Source: Akkermansiaceae bacterium (lineage in GTDB: Bacteria > Verrucomicrobiota > Verrucomicrobiia > Verrucomicrobiales > Akkermansiaceae). From it: a stretch of DNA of 11,578 bases. Location: assembly GCA_018676385.1 (NCBI GenBank), contig JABHEX010000165.1, positions 1 through 11,578 of the forward strand. Direction: 5' to 3'. The position numbers were made by a program, and so were the translations under genes. This document shows positions 6,959 through 11,578 of the stretch, in pieces. The notes under the pieces are model-generated. The model did no database searches. It had not been told where the DNA came from and was given only the letters and a program-made list of their open reading frames with translations. Within the stretch, counting starts at the first letter, position 1. Each line of letters starts with the position of its first letter.

Positions 6959-7600
6959 ATGCTAGTTACCATAATGAACCAACATATCCAGCACCCAGTC
7001 ATTGACGACCGCATGGCACGCCTTCGCCAGTGTGACTGCCCAACCAGTGAGTTCAGGACATACGTACACGAAATAGCGCAAATGATGGTTCCTTCTGTTA
7101 CGGAAAACCTGTTCACTATGTCTGTAGAGGTTAAAACACCTCTGGAAGTCACAACCGGCAGAAAACTGGAACGTGAGATCGTGCTGGTTCCTATTCTGCG
7201 TGCAGGTCTGGGAATGCTCGACGGCTTTCTAAACCTCCTCCCTACTGCCTCCGTGGCACATATTGGCATGGAGCGCGATGAGCAGACTCTACAACCAAGA
7301 AGCTACTATTTCAAGGCGCCAACCGTATTAAACCATGCCGATGTGATTGTGATTGACCCGATGCTCGCGACCGGCGGATCTGCCGCGGCTGCCATTTCAG
7401 AACTTAAAAATAATGGCGCAAAGCATATTCGATTTGCCTGCCTCGTTGCAGCTCCTGAAGGTTTGCAAACCATGAATAACGCCCACCCAGATGTTTCAAT
7501 TTACTACCCAGCACTGGATAACCGCCTCAACGAACAAGGTTATATACTTCCCGGCCTTGGTGATGCTGGAGACCGAATTTTTGGTACTGTTAACCCTTAG
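6959..7600 (+). CDS. upp: Uracil phosphoribosyltransferase
   Basis: Cytoplasmic pyrimidine-salvage enzyme converting uracil and PRPP to UMP and pyrophosphate. It is full length (213 residues from the first ATG, 208 from the second) and aligns throughout with bacterial Upp: HP(V/L) near the start, VPILRAGLGMLDG (77-89), the PRPP loop VIDPMLATGGS (131-141), LVAAPEGLQ (162-170) and the uracil-binding tail GYILPGLGDAGDRIFGT (194-210). The second ATG, at 6974, gives MNQHIQHP and fits the known family N-terminus (M-x6-HP) better than the ATG at 6959; neither has a Shine-Dalgarno sequence. apbE begins 5 bases after its stop, so the two are very probably co-transcribed, although no pathway link is evident. 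Confidence 0.97.
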   Translation: MLVTIMNQHIQHPVIDDRMARLRQCDCPTSEFRTYVHEIAQMMVPSVTENLFTMSVEVKTPLEVTTGRKLEREIVLVPILRAGLGMLDGFLNLLPTASVAHIGMERDEQTLQPRSYYFKAPTVLNHADVIVIDPMLATGGSAAAAISELKNNGAKHIRFACLVAAPEGLQTMNNAHPDVSIYYPALDNRLNEQGYILPGLGDAGDRIFGTVNP

Positions 7601-7605
7601 TTCAG

Positions 7606-8592
7606 ATGTTTCGACAAGTCTTTTTCCTTATTGGCATCGTCATGCTTGCACAGTGTGATAAAGAACCTGCGCTAAAAGCTAAGATAGCACTGGAGAAATA
7701 TACCTATCATCAGCCGATAATGGGCACCCGTTTTTCCATCGTGCTGTTTGCTGACAATAAAGAAAAGGCTGATACTGCCGCGAGAGCGGCTTTTAAATAT
7801 GCCGAAGAGGTCAACCGCACATGTTCCGACTACGATGTAACAAGCGAACTCATGCAACTCAATGCGGCGTCTACCAATAAGCCATTTTCTTGCAGCCCAA
7901 TGCTATTTAACGTACTCAGCAGCGCGCTCCACATAGCGGAACAAACTAACGGCGCTTACGATCCTACGCTCGGATGGCATTGCCTTAACTGGCGTATTGC
8001 ACGCGAAAAAAACTCTCTTCCAACCAATGAGAGTATAGCTGTGGCAAAAGCCGCAAGTGGGTGGAAAAAACTGAAACTTGATCCCTCGTCGCGCGCGGTC
8101 ATCAAGCTAGTAGATAACATGCGCCTTGATCTCGGAGGTATTGCCAAAGGATATGCAGCAGATGGAATGCTCTCAATTTTTAAAGATCGAGGGATAAACC
8201 GAGTATCAATCATTGCGGGTGGTGAAGTTCTACTGGGCGATCCCCCACCTAATAAAGACGGGTGGAAGGTCACTCTGAAAACACTCGACACAAACTATAA
8301 CATCACACCAAAAACTTTGATAAAATCTAACTGCGCTATCTCAACTTCTGGTGATCTTCATCAATCAATTACTATCGCAGACAAAAGATACTCTCACGTT
8401 GTCAGCCCAACTACCGGCCTCGGCCTGACTCAACGCATCTCGGCTACCGTCATTACAGATAAAGCTGTCATGACCGATGCAATGAGCACAGCCTTCTGTG
8501 TAAATCCACAACTACCATATCGGGGCCTCATGACTATTATCGTTTTTGAAAATAGTGCTGGCTCGCTGGAAGCAATCGTAAACAACAAATAA
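7606..8592 (+). CDS. apbE: FAD:protein FMN transferase, ApbE family lipoprotein
   Basis: Mg-dependent enzyme that moves FMN from FAD onto Thr/Ser of target proteins such as Nqr or Rnf subunits, acting outside the inner membrane. The N-terminus is a lipoprotein signal (FFLIGIVMLAQC) with a lipobox Cys at residue 17, which supports the ATG at 7606. Family motifs are in order: MGTRFSI (39-45), SDYD (74-77) in place of the usual (S/T)xY(D/R), GAYDPTLG (117-124), RLDLGGIAKGYAAD (173-186), IIAGGE (202-207), SGD (248-250), HVVSPTTG (264-271) and the metal-site TDAMSTA (290-296). At 328 residues it is normal for the family. It follows upp by 5 bases; no Nqr, Rnf or other obvious flavinylation target is in the window. 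Its stop lies 1 base from that of the convergent recombinase gene, and no terminator separates them. Confidence 0.95.
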   Translation: MFRQVFFLIGIVMLAQCDKEPALKAKIALEKYTYHQPIMGTRFSIVLFADNKEKADTAARAAFKYAEEVNRTCSDYDVTSELMQLNAASTNKPFSCSPMLFNVLSSALHIAEQTNGAYDPTLGWHCLNWRIAREKNSLPTNESIAVAKAASGWKKLKLDPSSRAVIKLVDNMRLDLGGIAKGYAADGMLSIFKDRGINRVSIIAGGEVLLGDPPPNKDGWKVTLKTLDTNYNITPKTLIKSNCAISTSGDLHQSITIADKRYSHVVSPTTGLGLTQRISATVITDKAVMTDAMSTAFCVNPQLPYRGLMTIIVFENSAGSLEAIVNNK

Positions 8593-8593
8593 G

Positions 8594-9499
8594 TTACTCA
8601 TCAGCCCTCGGGTGAGCCGCATCATACGCTTCGCGTAAGCGCTCCTTAGTAACGTGTGTATAAATTTGCGTGGTAGAGAGCGAGGAATGACCTAATAGAC
8701 TTTGAACACTACGCAAGTCTGCACCATAATCGAGCATGTGCGTAGCAAATGTGTGGCGCAGCTTGTGGGGTGTGATCTCAATACCTATGCCGCTCGCAAG
8801 CATGTATTTATTTAACAGCATCTGTACGGCGCGCGCACTCAGTCGGCGTTTGTTTGGGTCTTTGTTTTTATTGATAAAAAGTGGGCCATCATGCACCTTT
8901 GCCTCGCTTCGGTATTTTTGAATTGCCTTCATCGCGTGCGATCCGATCGGCACAATACGTTGTTTATTCCCCTTGCCCACCACCCGCAGTGTCTCAGATA
9001 AAAAATCTGCGTCCCGCACATCGAGCGCGACCAGCTCAGAGACGCGTAGGCCACTGGAATAAAACAGCTCAAGGATTGCGACATCACGTATCGGTTGCCA
9101 CGGCTGCGCGCGCTTATCGAGTTCCATCTTGAGCGGCATCACCAGAAGCTCCTCCATCTGTTTTAGACTGAGTACAACTGGCAGTTTTCTCTCCGCTTTT
9201 GGTAGCTGTATTTCTGCGAGCGGGCTCACTCTCAGGCCACGACGGTGAACCAGATATTTGTAGAACGACCGGAGTGCCGAAAAACGCAACCGAATCGTCG
9301 ACCGTGCCATCTCTTTTTTCATCAATACAAACAAATATCCACGGTATTCATCGGCCGTCTCATCCCACCAGCTAGAAAATACATTTCCACGCCAATCAAG
9401 GTAGGCATTCAGAGCATGGCTATAGTTTCTTAGCGTACGCTCAGAGGCGTTACGCTCAACACGCATGAACTCTATGAATGCCTCGATGTCATCAGCCAT
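8594..9499 (-). CDS. Tyrosine recombinase of the XerC/XerD family
   Basis: Site-specific recombinase, most likely one half of the chromosome-dimer resolution pair that acts at dif. At 301 residues it matches XerC/XerD (about 298). An N-terminal SAM-like core-binding domain (about 1-90, IEAFIEFMRVERNASERTLR) precedes the catalytic domain. All six catalytic residues are visible: Arg152 (SSGLRVSEL), Lys176 (VGKGNKQR), His245 and Arg248 (HKLRHTFATHM), His271 (LLGHSSLSTT) and Tyr280 (QIYTHV). The C-terminus AYDAAHPRADE is of the Xer type rather than the phage-integrase type. I cannot separate XerC from XerD from this alone, so no symbol is given. The ATG at 9499 is preceded by a tandem 10-base repeat and no Shine-Dalgarno sequence. 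No phage genes or attachment sites are nearby. Confidence 0.93.
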   Translation of the reverse strand: MADDIEAFIEFMRVERNASERTLRNYSHALNAYLDWRGNVFSSWWDETADEYRGYLFVLMKKEMARSTIRLRFSALRSFYKYLVHRRGLRVSPLAEIQLPKAERKLPVVLSLKQMEELLVMPLKMELDKRAQPWQPIRDVAILELFYSSGLRVSELVALDVRDADFLSETLRVVGKGNKQRIVPIGSHAMKAIQKYRSEAKVHDGPLFINKNKDPNKRRLSARAVQMLLNKYMLASGIGIEITPHKLRHTFATHMLDYGADLRSVQSLLGHSSLSTTQIYTHVTKERLREAYDAAHPRADE

Positions 9500-9501
9500 T
9501 A

Positions 9502-9521
9502 CTAAAGTATTCTAAAGTATT
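9502..9521. repeat. Perfect tandem 10-bp repeat immediately upstream of the recombinase start
   Basis: CTAAAGTATT occurs twice head to tail (9502-9511 and 9512-9521), beginning 2 bases upstream of the recombinase ATG on the minus strand. It occupies the expected ribosome-binding and early leader region. It could be a regulator-binding direct repeat, one helical turn apart, or a recent small duplication. Confidence 0.6.
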
Positions 9522-9548
9522 TTTCTTAAAAACAAACCTCTGTTTATC

Positions 9549-9572
9549 GGTTTTCGAGAAAATCATCTTTTT
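9549..9572 (+). terminator. Weak terminator-like hairpin beyond the recombinase gene
   Basis: Bases 9549-9554 (GGTTTT) pair with 9559-9564 (AAAATC), with one G-T pair and loop CGAG, followed by a T run at 9568-9572. The stem is AT-rich and weak. It lies on the plus strand, where it could stop apbE transcripts reading antisense through the recombinase gene, since no terminator exists at the 1-base apbE/recombinase junction. This role is inference. Confidence 0.2.
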
Positions 9573-9578
9573 AGAGTA

Positions 9579-9683
9579 ATGTGGGACCCATCGAGATCAA
9601 GGTGGGCATACCTTCAAAAATCCACTCGTGCTACTAGATATGATGATAAGGGAAACAAAAGCCGCTCAGATCAATCTCGTTAA
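9579..9683 (+). CDS. Possible small ORF, 34 residues, very basic
   Basis: ATG at 9579 to TAA at 9681 encodes a hydrophilic, Arg/Lys-rich peptide that begins MWDPSRSRWAYLQK and ends DDKGNKSRSDQSR. I recognise no family. An open frame of this length is expected by chance, the third codon positions are not GC-rich and there is no clear ribosome-binding site. The composition (two Trp, two Tyr, many Arg and no long hydrophobic run) is unusual enough to record. The stop is followed at once, in the same frame, by another ATG. Confidence 0.2.
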   Translation: MWDPSRSRWAYLQKSTRATRYDDKGNKSRSDQSR

Positions 9684-9740
9684 ATGACTTACGGCGGGAA
9701 ATCCCAAACCGCCGTATTCAACATCTCTCACCAGAATTAA
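9684..9740 (+). CDS. Possible very short ORF, 18 residues, abutting the previous stop
   Basis: ATG at 9684 directly follows the TAA of the 34-residue frame, in the same frame, and runs to TAA at 9738. It encodes MTYGGKSQTAVFNISHQN. Its codons (TAC, GGC, ACC, GCC, TTC, AAC, ATC, CAC, CAG) are of the kind used in rplU and rpmA, unlike those of the upstream frame. The 8-bp hairpin at 9690-9716 lies inside it. It could be a leader peptide, the tail of a readthrough or decayed gene, or chance. Confidence 0.15.
   Translation: MTYGGKSQTAVFNISHQN
9690..9716. promoter_or_regulatory. GC-rich stem-loop in the gap upstream of rplU
   Basis: TACGGCGG (9690-9697) and CCGCCGTA (9709-9716) form a perfect 8-bp stem around an 11-base loop. 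A shorter alternative hairpin, GGG with CCC, overlaps the first arm and the loop. No T run follows on either strand, so it is not an ordinary intrinsic terminator. It could be part of a structured leader or small RNA. Confidence 0.45.
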
Positions 9741-9752
9741 ACCCATAACGAG

Positions 9753-9789
9753 TGATCAAAAACACAGTGAGGGGCTTAAAATTTGATCA
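9753..9789. promoter_or_regulatory. Second stem-loop / inverted repeat upstream of rplU
   Basis: TGATCAAA (9753-9760) and TTTGATCA (9782-9789) are perfect 8-base inverted repeats with a 21-base spacer that contains AGTGAGGGGC. The arms are AT-rich. This fits either a protein-binding palindrome pair or an RNA stem with a large loop, and comes 36 bases after the first stem-loop. Confidence 0.4.
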
Positions 9790-9852
9790 ATGAATACCCT
9801 AAAATGCTGATACGATGGGATATTTTCTAAAAAACTCGGTGAGTGGACAAAA

Positions 9853-9881
9853 TTTACTTGCTCGGATGGCTGGATTGTGAT
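9853..9881 (+). promoter_or_regulatory. Candidate sigma-70 promoter for rplU-rpmA
   Basis: TTTACT (9853-9858) and TGTGAT (9876-9881) match four of six consensus positions each with an ideal 17-base spacer. This would give a leader of about 70 bases before the rplU ATG. The match is modest; it is listed because it is the best pair I found in the 460-base gap. Confidence 0.3.
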
Positions 9882-9946
9882 GAATTCCCGCCCCGCACGG
9901 TGCACATGGTGTGTTCCGTCGGTTTTCAACGTATTTAGCATTCCAC

Positions 9947-9952
9947 AAGGAG
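9947..9952 (+). promoter_or_regulatory. Strong Shine-Dalgarno site of rplU
   Basis: AAGGAG sits 8 bases before the ATG at 9961 and fixes that start over the in-frame GTG at 9877. It is the only strong Shine-Dalgarno sequence at any gene start in the window. Confidence 0.85.
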
Positions 9953-9960
9953 ATATCCCC

Positions 9961-10272
9961 ATGGCCTACGCAGTTTTCAAAACAGGCGGTAAACAATACC
10001 GCGTTCAAAAAGGTGACACCCTCGACGTCGAGAAAATCGATGTTGATGTTGATTCCGAAACAAAGTTCGACGAAGTCCTTCTCGTGAATGATGGTAGCAG
10101 CACGACTGTTGGTGCTCCATTTATCGATGGAGCTGTTGTTACAGCCAAGGTGGTGGACCAGTTCCGCGGCAAAAAAGGTGTGGCATTCAAGTTCAAGCGT
10201 CGTCAAGGATATCACAAGACCAAAGGCTTCCGCCGCCACATGACCAAGCTGGAAATCACCAGTATCGGTTAA
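9961..10272 (+). CDS. rplU: 50S ribosomal protein L21
   Basis: Structural protein of the large ribosomal subunit that binds 23S rRNA. The 103 residues match the length of E. coli L21 and its pattern throughout: MAYAVFKTGGKQYRVQKGD at the N-terminus, EVLLVNDGSS and VGAPFIDGAVVTAKVV in the middle, then the basic tail FKFKRRQGYHKTKGFRRHM with the usual closing residues LEITSIG. The ATG at 9961 is chosen because it matches the family N-terminus and has AAGGAG 8 bases upstream; the frame stays open back to 9877 but the extra residues are not L21-like. It is followed after 31 bases by rpmA, the normal partner. Its long, structured upstream gap suggests regulation at the leader, although no known L21 leader motif was identified. 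Confidence 0.98.
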   Translation: MAYAVFKTGGKQYRVQKGDTLDVEKIDVDVDSETKFDEVLLVNDGSSTTVGAPFIDGAVVTAKVVDQFRGKKGVAFKFKRRQGYHKTKGFRRHMTKLEITSIG

Positions 10273-10303
10273 TTCAATTTTTTAATCCCAACTACTCAGA
10301 ACA

Positions 10304-10558
10304 ATGGCTCATAAGAAAGGACAAGGATCCGTCAAGAACGGTCGCGATTCACGCAGTAAACGTCTCGGTGTAAAAAAATTCGGTGGCGAAGTAGTCGTCG
10401 CAGGTAACATCATCCTCCGCCAGCGTGGTACCAAGTGGCATCCCGGTAACAACGTTTACATGGGTAAAGACTATACCATCCACGCCAAAGCCGACGGTAA
10501 CGTTTACTTCGACAAGAACGGCCGCCGCGTCAACGTGAAGCTAGCAGAAGCCAGCTAA
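10304..10558 (+). CDS. rpmA: 50S ribosomal protein L27
   Basis: Large-subunit ribosomal protein whose flexible N-terminus reaches the peptidyl-transferase centre. The 84 residues match bacterial L27: MAHKKGQGSVKNGRDSRSKR at the start, then LGVKKFGGE, RQRGTKWHPGNNV and a closing KADGNVYFDKNGRRVNVK. The N-terminus begins AHKKG directly after Met, so there is no cleavable extension of the Firmicutes type. It has no Shine-Dalgarno sequence despite following rplU, whose own site is strong. The gene that often comes next, obgE, is absent; a strong terminator ends the operon here. Confidence 0.98.
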   Translation: MAHKKGQGSVKNGRDSRSKRLGVKKFGGEVVVAGNIILRQRGTKWHPGNNVYMGKDYTIHAKADGNVYFDKNGRRVNVKLAEAS

Positions 10559-10582
10559 CCGCGCATCAAACGATTTTCAAAT

Positions 10583-10614
10583 GCCCCGCTGGATACGTCC
10601 GGCGGGGCTTTTTT
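10583..10614 (+). terminator. Strong rho-independent terminator of rplU-rpmA
   Basis: GCCCCGC (10583-10589) pairs with GCGGGGC (10602-10608), extended inward by a T-G pair and three Watson-Crick pairs to a stem of 11 around loop TACG. Six T residues follow (10609-10614). It lies 24 bases after the rpmA stop and just before the stop of the convergent outer-membrane gene, so it also separates the two transcripts. Confidence 0.93.
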
Positions 10615-10617
10615 ATT

Positions 10618-11529
10618 TTACCAAAGAACCTTACGAATTCCAATACGGGCGAACCAGCCAGAGTCAGCATCATCTTTAAAGACTTCATTCCCAGAATCCG
10701 TATCGATCTCTAGCTCGTTAGAAATCGTTGCTCCTGCCCAGAGTCCCAACCACACTTTTTCGGAAAGCCTGTGCTCTACACCGATTCCTGCCTGAAAACT
10801 CTTCAACCTGATATCAAAGCTATTACCATTATTCTCGACGTTCCACGTGCTGCCTGCCGACCAGACCCCGGCGTGTAGTAGCCAATCGTCATGTGGCCGC
10901 CAAGACGCCTTCAAGCTGGGGCCAGTGAGACGCACGATCACCTCATCGATAGGCATCCACTGGAATCCAATTCCCGGAATCACTCGGCTTTCCATCCCAT
11001 CGACTGAAAATGCTACCCCGCCGAGCCAAGCAAATCGATCCGAGCTGCGGTAACGAAATCCGGCTTGTCCGCTGACAACAAAGTCATCGCTAGTCATGCT
11101 CGATCCATCGGTGGCAACGCCCGGAGATAGGCGTGCTGTCCACGACCATTTGCTACCCGGCTGACGGTACATCCAGCGAACCATAAACCGAAAGTCGTGA
11201 AGATCCACATTACCGAGAGGTGAATCGGATTCCAGCCACGCAGCATTGTAATCAATTCCAAAAACAAATGCATGTTGATCATTAAGGTAAATCGGAGCCG
11301 TAAGAGGTAGGCTAAACGCAGCTTGCTCAATGGAAAATCCGCCCGCCATCTTATCAAAATCAACTTTAGTAGCCAACGTGTAGTTTAGACTCATCGAAGG
11401 TGCGATTGCAGGGGATTTTGACATCAAAAAATCTCCAAGATTCACACGTTCTGCGGCGGCGGCATGTGGCTGAGATAATACCACACACGCTGAGCCGAGA
11501 GCCATCAACATTTTTTTCGTAATAAACAT
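10618..11529 (-). CDS. Outer-membrane beta-barrel protein, DUF6268-like
   Basis: Predicted outer-membrane barrel of unknown function, 303 residues. A typical Sec signal peptide (basic FITKK, hydrophobic core, likely cleavage after AAAA near residue 26) is followed by many short amphipathic strands with alternating hydrophobic residues, such as AFVFGIDYNAAWL, DFRFMVRWMYR, WSWTARLSPGVA and GLWAGATI. The chain ends in an aromatic residue (RKVLW), the usual signal for insertion by the BAM machinery. The pattern recalls the DUF6268 family of barrel proteins; that name is from memory and could be wrong. The ATG at 11529 is the likely start; a GAAGG lies only one base upstream, too close to be a good Shine-Dalgarno site. 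The 49 bases left in the window upstream show no clear promoter. Confidence 0.8.
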   Translation of the reverse strand: MFITKKMLMALGSACVVLSQPHAAAAERVNLGDFLMSKSPAIAPSMSLNYTLATKVDFDKMAGGFSIEQAAFSLPLTAPIYLNDQHAFVFGIDYNAAWLESDSPLGNVDLHDFRFMVRWMYRQPGSKWSWTARLSPGVATDGSSMTSDDFVVSGQAGFRYRSSDRFAWLGGVAFSVDGMESRVIPGIGFQWMPIDEVIVRLTGPSLKASWRPHDDWLLHAGVWSAGSTWNVENNGNSFDIRLKSFQAGIGVEHRLSEKVWLGLWAGATISNELEIDTDSGNEVFKDDADSGWFARIGIRKVLW

Positions 11530-11578
11530 GCCTTCGAGTTAACAAAGGCCAGCGTGATTCACCAGCTAAAACATAGTA

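Larger units (their letters stand above)
9500..9960 (+). other. 460-base gap upstream of rplU: no conventional gene, several structures
   Basis: This is the only long non-coding stretch in the window. I see no recognised RNA gene: no tRNA T-loop, no SRP, tmRNA or 6S signature. It holds the tandem repeat by the recombinase start, a weak hairpin at 9549-9572, two very short in-frame ORFs at 9579-9740, two stem-loops (9690-9716 and 9753-9789), a possible sigma-70 promoter near 9853-9881 and the strong ribosome-binding site of rplU. Part of it may be a regulated leader of the ribosomal operon. Confidence 0.5.

Noticed and set aside
7254..7268. TGGCAC...GGCA resembling a sigma-54 promoter
   Set aside because: The GG-to-GC spacing is off by one from the -24/-12 consensus, and the site lies inside upp. 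No proper sigma-54 promoter was found in the window.
8594..9499. Recombinase as a phage or integron integrase marking a mobile element
   Set aside because: The protein has the length, core domain and C-terminal AHPRA of Xer housekeeping recombinases, and there are no att repeats, tRNA target, cargo or phage genes nearby.
9877..9960. In-frame 28-residue extension of L21 from a GTG at 9877
   Set aside because: The extra residues are not L21-like, and the ATG at 9961 has an ideal AAGGAG and the family N-terminus.
9500..9960. tRNA, SRP RNA, tmRNA, 6S RNA or a dif site in the long gap
   Set aside because: No T-loop sequence, SRP tetraloop region, tmRNA tag or dif-like 28-base palindrome could be found by eye.
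9756..10239. Open frames on the minus strand opposite the rplU region (9756-9962 and 9799-10239)
   Set aside because: They lie antisense to a certain ribosomal gene and its leader and show no recognisable protein features; they are shadows.
1..11578. CRISPR array or insertion sequence
   Set aside because: No regularly spaced repeats, no transposase and no terminal inverted repeats with target duplications were seen.

Overview
The window looks like a stretch of ordinary chromosome from a Gram-negative bacterium, most plausibly a marine or aquatic member of the Verrucomicrobiota. The pointers are two secreted proteins of a type common in Verrucomicrobiota and Planctomycetota (a sorbosone-dehydrogenase-like beta-propeller and a cytochrome c with a large uncharacterised N-terminal domain), an outer-membrane beta-barrel protein, and almost no Shine-Dalgarno sequences. 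The phylum is an inference from protein style; no rRNA or tRNA gene is present to prove it.

Layout. 1-985 (+): C-terminal part of the site-2 protease RseP. 989-1477 (-): TrmL-type tRNA methyltransferase, tail to tail with rseP. 1570-2124 (+): unrecognised four-helix membrane protein. 2212-2922 (+): undecaprenyl diphosphate synthase UppS. 2944-4236 (+): NtrC-type sigma-54 response regulator that ends without a Fis-type DNA-binding domain. 6818-4247 (-): two-gene operon for a secreted cytochrome c and a secreted beta-propeller dehydrogenase-like protein. 6959-8592 (+): uracil phosphoribosyltransferase and an ApbE lipoprotein in tandem. 8594-9499 (-): Xer-type tyrosine recombinase. 9500-9960: a 460-base gap with short in-frame ORFs and stem-loops, leading into rplU-rpmA (9961-10558, +), which ends at a strong terminator. 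10618-11529 (-): outer-membrane beta-barrel protein.

How the genes relate. Most are housekeeping functions in cell-envelope synthesis and stress (rseP, uppS), tRNA modification, pyrimidine salvage, flavinylation, chromosome-dimer resolution and ribosome assembly. The cytochrome/propeller pair forms an evident functional unit: translationally adjacent, both exported, and together suggesting periplasmic oxidation of an unknown substrate with electrons passed to a c-type haem. Three of the four convergent gene pairs have gaps of only 1 to 10 bases.

The parts most worth a second look are the response regulator without a DNA-binding domain, the composite cytochrome protein, and the structured gap before rplU. 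I found no CRISPR array, insertion sequence, prophage or tRNA.
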